Assembly (NCBI RefSeq): GCF_002127325.2
Contig: NC_035447.2
Span: forward strand, 32,246,642 to 32,310,641
DNA from: Helianthus annuus
Taxonomy: Eukaryota; Streptophyta; Magnoliopsida; Asterales; Asteraceae
Direction of reading: 5' to 3'
Length of the DNA: 64,000 nucleotides
Below, piece after piece: positions 46,303 to 56,818 of the stretch. A program made the translations under genes and the position numbers. Positions within the stretch are counted from its first letter, which is position 1. Every line of letters starts with the position of its first letter. The notes under the pieces are model-generated. The model did no database searches. It was given only the letters and a program-made list of their open reading frames with translations, and had not been told where the DNA came from.

Positions 46303-48773
46303 CTAGGCGAAGATATCCATATTCCTGAATAATAGTTGCTTCAGGTGCGTTCTGATATCTGACGAAATGGCGTGGTCTATTGTTACCGTTTGCTCTGGGT
46401 ACTTACGGTTTAACACCCACTTCTCTGGCTCAGTTGTTGAAACTTTCGCCGCTTTCGTTGGGCGCAACTCTTCCGTTGACATTACTTCTTTTTTGGCATA
46501 GATGATCGCCACCCCCGTCTTGGTTGGAAACCCTATCGCTGAGTGGGGGGTGGAAGTTACCATGTTTAGCTCGCCCTGGGTTTCCCTCCCAATCAACACA
46601 TCGTGCCTCGATTTGACAGGCATCACCATGAAGTTTACATTTGTTGTTCTTGAATGCTTTCCGTCAGAGAGTGTGACGGGAAAGCTGATTTGGCCTAGTG
46701 GGAAAACCATTTCGTTGCAAAATCCAGACAACGGATAATCAACAGGCTCGAGTCTTGCTTTGTCATGTTCATCAAACTGGTTAAAACACTGTCCGTAGAT
46801 GATATCAGCTGTGCTTCCTGGGTCAATGAAGACATATTCCGTTTCATAATGGCCGATAATACCGGTAATGACGACGGGTCGAGTGGCGCGAGGACCACCG
46901 CGCACTACCGGGAAAATGACCTGTTGCTCATGCCATGATGGTTCGTAAGGGCGCTTGCCTTTCTCTTTTGCACTGTATCTTGGTCCGTTGACCATATGGG
47001 TTTCAAGGCGCCGGACTTTCTTGTGACTTCCCTCATCGTGGCGTTGAAGCTGTCGAGTTTCTTTTAGCACGTTTTTCACCAGTTGACTCAGCTTCCCGCT
47101 TTTTAGCGCTTTCTCGATTTCCTGACGTAGACTATAGCAGTCGTATGTCAGGTGCCCTGTGTCTCTGTGGAAGTCACAGTACAGGTTGGGGTCCTGCCCC
47201 TTCTTGTTTGTCATAGGCCTTGGAGCCTTGAAATCATGATTCTCCGTCATCAACACCTCTTTTGGTGTTTTTATGAGCGGAGTCCAGTGTCTCTCTCTGT
47301 TATCATCCTTAACTGCTTTTCGGTAACCGATTCTATCAATTGTGTCGCACGCGTCTTTTCTATAGCGCGGCCTTTCGTCATGGCCCCTTGATCTTCCAGA
47401 CTTCCAATCATTACCTTTGTACTTGTTGCGCTTGTTGTGATCGCGCGTGTTCCCTTTGGAAAATCGGTCTTCAGAATAACAATTCTTGTTTCCGGCGAGT
47501 GATTCCTCAGTTTGCGCGACTATCTTTGCGGCTTCCATGAGTTTATCCCATTCTTTGGGCATTCCATCTTTGCCGGTGATAGTTCTGATGAGACTATCAC
47601 AGCGAATGGCTTTCTTGAAATGGCAGCGCATGAGTTGCTCACTTACGCCACCGATTTCCAAACACTCCTTGTTGAAGCGAGTGATGAAATCTTCCAAACC
47701 CTCACCATCTCTACGCCAGATGTCTTCTACCTCAGCTGTGTCGCGCTGGTAGCGTCGTTGTTGGCTGAAGTAACTCAGGAACTGCGTCTTGAAATCTACC
47801 CATGACTTAATCTTTCCCGGAGGAAGGCTGTCGAACCAGGCGCGAGCAGCCCCGGTAAGAGTTTGAATAAACAGATGGCACCACATAGGCATATTCTATC
47901 CTCCCATGCAACCAACACTTGTGAAAGTTCTGACGTGATCATCAGGATCAGTCAATCCGTAAAACTTTCCAACCGTCGGAGGTAACTTCTCTCTTGAAAG
48001 TGGCGCAAGCGCAATTTTTGGGATGAACTTTGAATGTTCCGCAGCTTCAGCTGGCCGATAAGCGAGGCAGAAATCTCTTTCCGCTTCTTCAGTGTACCCG
48101 ATGTGTTATCTGGGTTTGTAGTACTCATGATTTTTCTGCAAGCGATTGAAGACTGACGAACCCTCGTCATCTTCCCAAGTTGGATCGTTCGGGTCAGTCT
48201 CCTCCCATTCATTGTTCATGTTGCGCGGAGTGAGCCGGCTATGAACAGGACCTCTTTGAAGGTGTGACGGATAGTCATAGTAACTTTCCGTTTCTCCCCT
48301 TGTATCGCGCGTATCATGCACGCTTAGTCGCCTGGTGGGGGGAGGCCTATTGATTCTTCCTTGGAGACTTGGCTGTGGGGGTATCTGGCGTGCCCCTGAC
48401 TCTGTGCTTGAGGAGTGACCAAGGACGGTTCTGCCGTTAAGACTGCTTGTTGTGCGATCAGAGATTGATACGCTGCGTTAATGGTTGCAATATTCTTGGC
48501 GTACCATGAGGCTGGAGTTTCGCCCTCTGGTAGCCCTAGTAGCGCCGAAACGTTCTGAGGTGGGGCCGGGTTTGAAGGTCCCTCACCATTGTTTCCTGGG
48601 GTGACCGTCTGAGTAATGCGGGTGATGCTCCCGCGCGGTCCCTCAGTGTTTGTTACTCCGATTTCCCCAATTTCTTCGATGTGCTGGGGTTGGATATTTT
48701 GATTACCCTCGCCCAACACTGTGTTAGAGTTTGCTCCGAAGCCAAACTCGTGAACGATTCCTTGACCAGCCAT
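46303..48773 (-). pseudogene. gag: Tat gag and protease region, multiply broken
   Basis: The likely start is ATG 48773 (MAGQGIVHEFGFG). The N-terminal frame leaves register at a C6 run near 48340, and the continuing frame has stops at 48106-48108 (TAA) and 47896-47898 (TAG) before the long frame 47892-46303. That frame shows the capsid pattern (WCHLFIQTLTGAARAWFDSLP, EGLEDFITRFNKECLEIGG), a zinc-like CDFHRDTGHLTYDC and a protease-like FIDPGSTADI, where proline replaces the usual serine/threonine of the D-S/T-G triad. The basic linker RDHNKRNKYKGNDWKSGRSRGHDERPRYR may bind RNA; it is quoted here only by positions about 47475-47390. Confidence 0.82.
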
Positions 48774-48835
48774 GATCGAAGGAATAAAAACGACGAAAAA
48801 CTCAGAAAAAGAAGATGGAAAGTGATTGTAGAAAA

Positions 48836-48849
48836 TCGGTGGACGCCAA
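48836..48849 (-). other. Primer binding site of the Tat element
   Basis: Read on the minus strand, TTGGCGTCCACCG directly follows the 5' LTR end CTTCA. This resembles the TGGCGCCCACCG-type primer sites of Tat/Ogre relatives more than tRNA-Met. Confidence 0.65.
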
Positions 48850-49744
48850 TGAAGAAACACAGAACTAATTATGAGGCTAATGAGTTGGGTTTATGTTTCT
48901 ACCATGATGGTTAATCTTCTAATGTTTATCTGAGCTTCGTCTTGAATGCCTAAGCCTGCAAAACAGAACACCGTTACTCGTTAAGAGGGGAATATGTGGG
49001 TTTCCCTCTTAACCGGGCTCCGGCGTGAGAATAAGCGACTGCTTTGGGGAGGATAATTAAGTATTAAGAGTGAGAGTAGAGGGAATGGAATATTTAACCT
49101 ATGAACTGAGTTCTCTATTTATAGCCGGAGAGGTGTAAGAGGATATGGGTTGAAGGGCCTTGGGCCGGAAGGCGACAACATAGTGTATATGCTCTTTGTC
49201 TCACTGGTGCCGACCGTTAGTGGCTTCTAGAAGTTTTCCGGCGCTGGCGCGCCTTGAATGGAGCCACGTGTCACTGTTGTCGGCCTTGCTGTCCTTCTGC
49301 CATTAGCAGACAAGTGGAGATCGTGGGACAGATGTCTCTGTCCTCTGATTGGTGCCACATATGCGTCCTTATGTACTTTTCGTCCTTTGCACCTCAGACG
49401 ATCGTGGCGCACGATTGAACAGAGCCTGCAGGATGTTCATTGGCTCCTTTTTCTTGCCACTTGTACCTTTTATACCTTCCTACTCTGGTCTCGCGCCGCA
49501 ACCTTTATGTGATTGATGCTGGGCATGAAATCAGGTTGCGCGGTTTTACAGGTAGTGAAGGCTCTTATCAGATTGCTAAGTGTCGAAATTGCAGTTCTCT
49601 TCTGGATTGGGCCTCGCGCCTCTTCATGGGAAGTGGTGGGACTCGCACGAGGTTGCCAGTAAGAGAATTGCTGAATAAGGAGTATGGCCTCGTGCGCGGT
49701 CTTGAAGAAGGTTTGCGCGGCTTTTTTGGGGCAATACCCCTTCA
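48850..49744 (-). repeat. 5' LTR (right) of the Tat element
   Basis: 895 bp, paired with 37725-38621, with scattered mismatches and the TSD AGAAG to its right. Confidence 0.92.
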
Positions 49745-50512
49745 AGAAGAAAATTTAATCGAGAAGAAAAAGAATAAAGGGTAATTTTGTAAAACATTAA
49801 ATAGTTTTTTCACTTATTTCATTTATTATTATCTTTGACTAATTAATTAGTCATAAAGAGTATTATCCTCCACACTAACTTTTTTTGCCTACACACATCA
49901 AAAGTTATCCTACATATTTTAAAATGTATCCTACACGAAATTTATCCTACATATTTTAAAATTTATCCTACATATATATATATATATATATGGTAGGGTT
50001 CATTTGAGAAGAAAATTTAATCGAGAAGAAAAAGAATAAAGGGTAATTTTGTAAAACATTAAATAGTTTTTTCACTTATTTTATTTATTATTATCTTTGA
50101 CTAATTAATTAGTCATAAAGAGTATTATCCTCCACACTAACTTTTTTTTGCCTACACACATCAAAAGTTATCCTACATATTTTAAAATTTATCCTACACG
50201 TTGAAATTTATCATAAACAACTCGTAATTTATCCTTTTCACCTCATAATTCATCCTACACTTTAAATTATTTTATTTTATTTTTTTGAAAAAAAAAATAT
50301 TTTTTGAAGAAAAGTTACAAAATATTTAATGTAGTTAGCTATTAAAAAGGAAGACTAAAAATCAATGATCTATGTAGATTTACCAATGTACCCTTATAGT
50401 AATATTAAATACTTATATTAAATAAAATAAAATAAGACATTCTTATTGGTTGAAATTTCTTTTTTTTTTCTTCTTACAAAAAATTTCTTCTCATTTGAAC
50501 TCTCCACTATAT
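49745..50512. mobile_element. Two copies of the GGTAGGGTTCATTTGAGAAG MITE
   Basis: 49745-49990 is the continuation of the MITE interrupted by the Tat element and ends early in a TA run. 49991-50512 is a second, full copy, whose right end AAATTTCTTCTCATTTGAACTC is the inverted form of the left end. Both contain TTATCCTACA words repeated several times. The TA-rich borders prevent an exact TSD call. Confidence 0.7.
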
Positions 50513-50649
50513 ATATATACTAGTAGGGTGCCCGCGCGATGCGGCGGGGGCGACGCTTTGCATTGCAAAACTCGTTTCTGGTAGTTTTCTTATTCGTATA
50601 ATATTTATGATAACATTATTGTGGTGGATACATGTCATAAGTTTACACA

Positions 50650-51090
50650 ATATGTAAAAGTTTTGTTCTTTTATAAAAAATAATAACCAAAAGACAAAAA
50701 ATATTGTTTTTTTTTTGTATAAAATTAATAATCAAAAGACAAAAAATAAAAGATAAGTTGTTATAATTGTAAAGTTTGTTTATTTTATTGGTTAAATAAT
50801 AAAGTATAATTTTATTCTTTAAAGTTCATAACTTTTTATAAATAGCCACATAGTACTCATCCAATAAACTTTAAGTTTAAAATTTTCGTTTTTATAAAAA
50901 TAAAAAATAGTATTTGACTCGTAAGTACGTTTTAGAGCTTTAACTTAAATTGTTAAATTTCGGGTTTTTACAAATATAAAAAATTTATATTTTTATAAGA
51001 TTTCATAAACTGTTTTTATAAAAAATAGGATGATAAGAGTTTATATCTTTATTAACTTTATATCATACTAAGTTCAAATTTTTAGTTCCT
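50650..51090. repeat. AT-rich block duplicated at 53380-53740
   Basis: Shared words include CAAAAGACAAAAAATA, CATACTCATCCAATAAACTTTAA, TAAGTACGTTTTA and TTATATCTTTATTAACTTTATATCATA. The copies are in direct orientation, diverged, and both within the Helitron. Another partial copy of the last word lies near 53040. Confidence 0.7.
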
Positions 51091-51139
51091 AACTAATCTT
51101 ATCTATATGAGTCTACTTTTAACTAATAATCCCTAAAAA

Positions 51140-52828
51140 GAGTAAATTACAAGTTTTGTCCTTTATGTTTACATCAAATTGCAGGCGCTGTCCTTTTGGC
51201 TAAAAGTTTACAGGCGGTGTCCTTAATCTTTCAAAATCTTGCACGTTATGTCCTTTAGGCCAAACGCAGTTAGAATTTTTGGTTAAATCTGGTCATGTGC
51301 TTTGCACATGAGGGCGTTATTATAATTTTATCTCTTGAGGGACTATTATGAAAAAAAACTTATGTTTAGAGACTAGTTTGTAATAAATTAAAAAATAATT
51401 AAATAAAATCTCTCTCTCACAATATCTGAAAGTCTCTGTCTCTCTCTCTAACATAACCACCGCCATAGCCCCACCATCACCACCCCCAAATCAGCAACCA
51501 TCGACACACCACCGCCGTTGCCCCACCGTCACCACCCCCAAATCACCAACCACAACTGCACCGACACCCCTGGGATAGGAGACGACGAAACAGATCTGAG
51601 ATCGGAGACGACTGAACAAATCTGAGATCGGAGACGGCGGAGTGTACGGTGGTGGCGTAGTTGTCGGCTGTCGCAGGTCTGATGTCGGAAAATGTTTGTA
51701 GATATGTATACACTCTCTCCTCCCCTTCTCTCTCCCTACCTTTGTAAAATAACCAGCGCCTCCACCTGAAACCACCGTTCCATCCTCATCTGCAGGGCAA
51801 CTACTTAAACTCACCTTCAAATTCTACAAAACCCATATTATAAATGTCGATAAAGATGAAGGTTCTGTTGATTTAGAACACAAGAATAAAAGATGGGTTG
51901 GGGGTTTGCGTAATGTATACCAGGATCAATGGTTGTACTCAGATTAGGGATGAAGCTGCTCTTTTAAAGTTGTTTGACCGGTCAAACATCGAAGTTGTTT
52001 CAACCGACAACGGTGACAAAGATTTGGAATATCATATGCTTGGGTCAGTGAAGGTATCATATAATCAATTTTTGAAGTATGCATAGTTCAAATTTTAAAA
52101 TTGTTTTAAGTGTCTTTGATTATTTTTTATTATTATTTTTATATAGTCTGTGGATTGGAATGATGAAGCAACAGAAGAACAAGGAGGAGCTGAGTCACCT
52201 TCAGTGTTAGTTGACGGTCCCGCTTCCCAAAATTTAGAAAAGAATAGATCCACTGAGTTAGAGGATTTGTGTTCTCGTTTTCCGGCACCCATAACAATAG
52301 ATCCGGTGAGTTCGTGATCTCCAAGGCAGCCAACAACAACGATATCCCCCGTGGTGGATGGTGATAGTTATGGTGATTGTCATGTGACGATTATGATGAC
52401 TGTCGTGTGACGATTCTGGAAGATGAACAAAAAAGGGGGTGAAGTTTGGTTGGTTTTGTTCAGGTTGCCGGAAGTTGCAGGAGGTGACGGTGGTGGGGAG
52501 GATGAGGAGGAGAGAGTCTCTTCTAGATCAGATTAGAGAGACAGGGGGATAGAGAGAGAGAGTTTATATATAGTTTTTTAGTTTTGTATAAAATGGTCCC
52601 TGAATAAAAGTCTTTTACACAATAGCCCCTGTGAAGGTGAAATGACAAGAATGTCCTCATGTGCAAGGCACATGACCATATTTAATCAAAAAATCTAACT
52701 GGGTTAGGGCTAAAGGACATAACGTGCAAGATTTTGAAACATTAAGTACAGAACTTGTCAAGTTTTACGCCAAAGGACAGCGTCTGCAAAATGGTACATA
52801 GATAAAGGACAAAACTTGTAATTTACTC
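51140..52828. mobile_element. Mutator-like element with long terminal inverted repeats (Pack-MULE-like)
   Basis: The inverted repeats extend about 250 bp: 51140-51390 starts GAGTAAATTACAAGTTTTGTCC, and 52575-52828 is its reverse. A perfect 9-bp TSD, CCCTAAAAA, lies at 51131-51139 and 52829-52837. Between the repeats are CT/AG-rich borders and about 1 kb of sequence with gene-like character but no MULE transposase. This is the layout of a Pack-MULE. Confidence 0.9.
51838..52318 (+). pseudogene. Unrecognised gene fragment inside the Mutator-like element
   Basis: Two exon-like stretches are visible: about 51895-52055 (INGCTQIRDEAALLKLFDRSN, then EVVSTDNGDKDLEYHMLGSVK) and 52147-52316 (SVDWNDEATEEQGGAESPSVL, then NLEKNRSTELEDLCSRFPAP). 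A GTATCA donor near 52055 and a TATAG acceptor at 52142-52146 separate them. I do not recognise the family. The phase and codon content suggest captured coding sequence, but no start or domain is certain. Confidence 0.4.
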
Positions 52829-52837
52829 CCCTAAAAA

Positions 52838-54192
52838 TATGCAACACAATCTACTACTATGTATCTAGTCAAGTTGGTAAATAATTATTTTAGAACTGAC
52901 TAATATTATCTATAACAATATAGTTGAACTTATAATTCCTAAAAATTTGGAACCCAGTTTAGAATTTATATAGTAAAGATTGTAAATTTCTGGAGTATTT
53001 TATTTATATTACTTGTTATAAAAATGTTTATAAAATAATTATTTTTTATTAACTTTATATCATAGTAAGTTCAGTTTTTTAGTTTAGCTTTAAAGTTTAT
53101 TACTTTATTACTTTTTAATTAAAAAATGCAAATTATTATATTAATATCCAAGAATAACTGCAATAATTGTTTTTTTATTAGTTAACTTATAATTCCAAAA
53201 ATTTTGGGACATAGTTTACTATTTATCTACTAAATATCGTAAATTAGTATTAAATAATTCCTAAAATTTTGGAACATAGTTTATCTTCTATCTACTAAAT
53301 ATCAAAGTTTTGTTTTGTTATAAAAATTAATAATAAATAAAGTATAGAAAAACTGTTTTAAACATGTAAAGATTCGTTTGTTAATAAAAAATACTAAACA
53401 AATGACAAAAAATAAAAAATAAGTTGCTATCGTTATAAAGTAAGTTTATTTTGTTGGTGAAATGATAAAGTTTATAATTTTATTGTTTAAAATCCATAAC
53501 TTTTTTAAATATGCACATCATACTCATCCAATAAACTTTAATTTTATAATTTTCGTTTTTGAAAAAGTAAAAAATAGTAGGTGACTTGTAGGTACGTTTT
53601 AAACACCTTTAACTAATGTTAAATTTCATTTTTATAAATATTTAAAAAGTCATATTTTATAAAACAATTTTTATAAAAAAAAATAAGATGTAAAAGTTTA
53701 TATCTTTATTAACTTTATCTTTTTATTTAAGAAATACAAATTATTCGAAAAATCTATAATATTATATAATTATTTTTTCATATCTCGTGTCGTCCAACAG
53801 TTTTTTTTTATAGAAGGCACTAATGGATATATACGAAATCCTCGTGAAACATGACTGTTAAATTGAATAAGTTTAGTGTGCTTTGTAAATACAATATTGA
53901 ATTTACTCCAAACCAAGAGGTAGTTTTCATGTTTTGGCCATTCTTGGTAATCGAATTTATCTCTTTGGAAATGATCAAGTACGAACATGTAAATTATATA
54001 ATACGAACATGATTAAGTACTAAAGTATATTAGTTCAATCGAGACGTAAATTATAAGTGCAATAAAATAACACAAAACATAAACTTCAAATATAAAATAA
54101 ACTTTATTATTCATGGGATAGTCTATATCAAACAAAAACAACTGAAAATGAAAAAAACATAAAAAACACTTGATATATTTCATCTAAAATCT
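52838..54192. other. AT-rich Helitron interior
   Basis: Apart from the duplicated block (53380-53740) no feature stands out. A 72-residue frame at 53770-53988 on the minus strand has balanced composition but no recognisable domain and a neighbouring alternative frame; I do not call it a gene. Confidence 0.5.
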
Positions 54193-54838
54193 CTACTTTT
54201 GTGATCCGTTTTTCTTGTTTGTGCTCGAATCAACAGTATCATCTAATTCATCTTCTTTCTCATCGTCCTCAGAATCATCTAAATTTATAACCTCGACCCA
54301 TTTTCATTCAGAGAGTCTCTTAGATCTTTTCTTTTGATTCTCATACTTCTGATCCTTAAAAAACAAAAATTTAATAAAAAGATTAAAAAATGATTAAATA
54401 AATTTAAAAAAAGAACAAATATAGAATAAAAAAATTAAAAAAGATTAAATAAATTTTAAAATTACCTCTTCACTAAATTGACGTTGAAGCTTAGACTTGT
54501 ATGGACTGAACATTGCACCATAAGAAATAATTTCAACACTATTATCACCATCATCCTACAATAAAACACCAAATAATAATATAACGAACTTGTTAATACG
54601 AAAGATTATAGCGAAAATATTACTTAAAAACTAACAAAAGCTTGTTCGACAACTGGGGTGTTTAAATTGGTGTGTTGAATATGAAAAATCAAATAAGTTA
54701 GTATTCACATAAAAGTAAATAAAAGAAAACAATTATTCATTATTGCGATATAACAAAACTTATCATAGAACCGACCTTAGATTTTTCAATATCGCATGCT
54801 TGTTTTTTCGCATCAAGTGAATTCAGAACTGGCTCCAT
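54193..54838 (-). pseudogene. Three-exon small gene fragment within the Helitron
   Basis: Exons 54838-54776, 54555-54466 and 54354-54193 have clean GT-AG borders and matching phases, totalling 315 nt (104 codons). Products are MEPVLNSLDAKKQACDIEKSK, then DDGDNSVEIISYGAMFSPYK, then a lysine-rich stretch with an in-frame TGA at exon 3 codon 17. An acidic tail NLDDSEDDEKEDELDD ends in SSTNKKNGSQK. The acidic/basic tail suggests a nuclear protein C-terminus, but I do not recognise it. It is probably a captured fragment, although a small Helitron-encoded protein is possible. Restoring one CGA-to-TGA change would leave it fully open, which argues for recent coding use. Confidence 0.5.
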
Positions 54839-55586
54839 ATTTTAAATCTGTTTAGCAATAGAAATGTAGAATTGTGAGTGTTTGCTATGTATTTATAGTA
54901 GTCCATTAGGGTTTAGTTTTAGATTGGTCATCCATTTATTTAGGAAGTTTGTTGTGAGTTTTAAGTTTTTAAAATAAGATGCACATATCCTGTTTAGTTT
55001 GTTGTGGCATGTTTAATAAGAAGTTTGTTGTGAGTTTTATCTATACTTACTATATTAAACATGCCACAACAAAATGACTCTGTACAAGTAAAATTAGGGA
55101 ATATTTTAGTTTATTAATGTCGTTCAAAATAAAAACTTGGGTAAAAAACAAATGTTAATGTACGGTAGCTAGGTAATGGTCAAAGCTGGCTTGGGTAGAA
55201 AACAAATGTTGGCTTTAATCAATTGTACATTTACGCATCGGCTATTTGTACTTTATGAACGCACGGCGAAACTAAAAAAGACAACTATCGAAACGTTTAA
55301 AAAAATGCGCCGATCGTCATGGTACCTTCGGATTTTTTTAAAACATTACGGGCTGTAAGATATCGCAGGAATACAATAAAGAATTAAAGGGGGGGGGGAG
55401 TGTAACTAATTACCAATAATTATGTTAAATGTCAAGGATTTAAATGTAATAGATTGAGGGACTAAAAAATAATTATGGTTTAAAAGACCACTTTACCCTC
55501 ATTCTAGGGGTTTATTTATAAATAATGGGGGAAGAAGTTCTTAACTTTTGGGAATCCTTCCCTCATGTATTATAATATAGTATAGA
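54839..55586 (-). other. 5' part of the Helitron
   Basis: AT-rich DNA upstream of the three-exon fragment, with a direct repeat of GTTTGTTGTGAGTTTTA-like words near 54948 and 55023. A run of nine or more G lies at 55389. No gene is seen. Confidence 0.5.
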
Positions 55587-55680
55587 TATATATATATATA
55601 TATAATTTGTGCCCTTTGGGAGGTTGGGCCCTGTGCGGTGGCCCATCTTGTACCTGGCCAAAGTCGGCCCTAGTCAAGTT

Positions 55681-56818
55681 GTTCAAGAACTTCAGAACTA
55701 CCCTTAAGTGGAATACGAGGTGGGTGCCGGTACCATTGACCCTAATGCCAATTACAAATGTTCAAGTAAAGTTATATCATGTTCCAATCTTAATTTTAAA
55801 GTAAACTACACTAACCAAAATCAAATAAAAACGAAGTGAAATCAAAGTAAATAAACGGAGGTTCTTGTATTTACAGTTGACCGTCGATGTATCCATCACC
55901 ACTTGTGGGTGGTGTGGTGCGGTGGTGCGAGGTGGGTCGGAGTTTCGGCGGAGCGATGGTGTTAGCAATGGTGGTGGTGGCGGATCGGTGGTGGGTTTCG
56001 GTATGGTAGGATCTGGTGGTTGGTAGAGCGGTGGGAGCCGGTGGTTGGTGGTGGGTCGGAAGGAAAAGTGTTGTGGTAGTGAAGGTAAGTGGACTCAAAA
56101 GGTTAGGTGGTAATTAACACATGTTTTACATCAATAGAAAACTATAAAAACGAACAGGTACTGATGTTGTTTTGCCGGTATCAATTCGGTTCGTCATATT
56201 ACCAAAAATACTCTATTGTGAATACAACTCCGTTTTCAATGAATTTATGTAGGCGTGTTGAGAAAACCATAAGAACAAATACGGAACCGATACCGATTTT
56301 GTTTCGATAGTATCAGTTTGGTTCGTAATGATAAAGAAAAAAGGTCTACTATATTTAACCCGTTTGAATAAAACTTTTTTATCGAATCATAGATATAAAT
56401 AAACGCGTCGCAGCGATACTATTCAAAATTTTGTAAAAAAGTTATATTATATTACAAAAAATAACGAAAATGCTAAACAGAATCATTTTACTAAAAAAAT
56501 AAAACCACGAGGCTGCTTTGATAAATGTACATTTGTCATTTGTGCTTGAATCACGTGTACATTGCTATTTACAACTCGGTTTTGATTTTTGAGTAAAACT
56601 TAATTGAGAAGTAGATAAAAATAAGCACTTCGCAACGATATACTCAGAATTGCATTGCATATATGTAACATATAATATTACATTCAGCTAACCAAAAAAT
56701 AAATAAATAAACACTAAACACTTATAGTAAGTAGGATATTTGTTAAGCGTAGAAAACAACATTATTTTGTAGATGTTGTATACCGTGTACGTAAATGTCT
56801 TATTTCAAATATCCCAAC
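55681..56818. other. Flank between the hAT stack and the SDR pseudogene
   Basis: 55870-56090 is GGTGGT-rich; the minus-strand frame there is threonine/proline/histidine low complexity, and I reject it as a gene. 56150-56330 contains CCGATACCGATTT-like words typical of old transposons. 56650-56818 matches 62170-62335 (AACACTAAACACTTATAG, GGATATTTGTT, ACGTAAATGTCTTATTT), so the 3' flank of the SDR gene was duplicated with it. Confidence 0.6.

Larger units (their letters stand above)
37725..49744 (-). mobile_element. Tat-lineage Ty3/gypsy retrotransposon, 12.0 kb, with antisense gene
   Basis: LTRs at 37725-38621 and 48850-49744 start TGAAG and end CTTCA, and a 5-bp TSD, AGAAG, flanks the element (37720-37724 and 49745-49749). 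It reads on the minus strand: primer site, gag, protease, reverse transcriptase, RNase H, a second (archaeal-type) RNase H, integrase. Between pol and the 3' LTR is an antisense, intron-containing gene on the plus strand. Double RNase H and an antisense extra gene are known features of Tat-lineage plant elements. Gag, pol and the antisense gene all carry stops or frameshifts, and the LTRs differ by a few percent, so this copy is dead but not ancient. Confidence 0.92.
50520..55586 (-). mobile_element. Helitron, 5.1 kb, carrying a gene fragment and a nested Mutator-like element
   Basis: Read on the minus strand it begins TCTATACTATATTATAA after an A (5' end at 55586). It ends CACCCTACTAG before a T (3' end at 50520), with a GC-rich hairpin CCCGC...GCGGG about 10 bp before the terminus (50531-50547). 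These are the Helitron hallmarks; there is no TSD, as expected. No Rep or helicase coding is seen, so it is non-autonomous. It contains a three-exon gene fragment (54193-54838), a Mutator-like insertion (51140-52828) and a large internal duplication (50650-51090 against 53380-53740). Confidence 0.78.
34514..55672. mobile_element. hAT-like element enlarged to 21 kb by nested insertions
   Basis: The left end starts CAGGGCCGTC and the right end, read inward, starts TAGGGCCGAC, a hAT-type terminal inverted repeat. Both are flanked by the 8-bp direct repeat GTCAAGTT (34506-34513 and 55673-55680), the TSD length expected of hAT. Subtracting recognised insertions leaves only pieces such as 34514-34718, 37124-37280 and 55587-55672, so the founder was probably a non-autonomous element of a few hundred bp. 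No hAT transposase domain is visible. Chance pairing of two unrelated ends is the alternative, but the TSD match argues against it. Confidence 0.72.

Noticed and set aside
53770..53988. 72-residue ORF in the Helitron, possibly a replication protein A fragment
   Set aside because: No OB-fold motif that I can recognise and a competing frame of similar length; support is too weak.
55871..56098. Threonine/proline/histidine-rich ORF
   Set aside because: GGTGGT-rich low complexity, no domain, no neighbouring exons.
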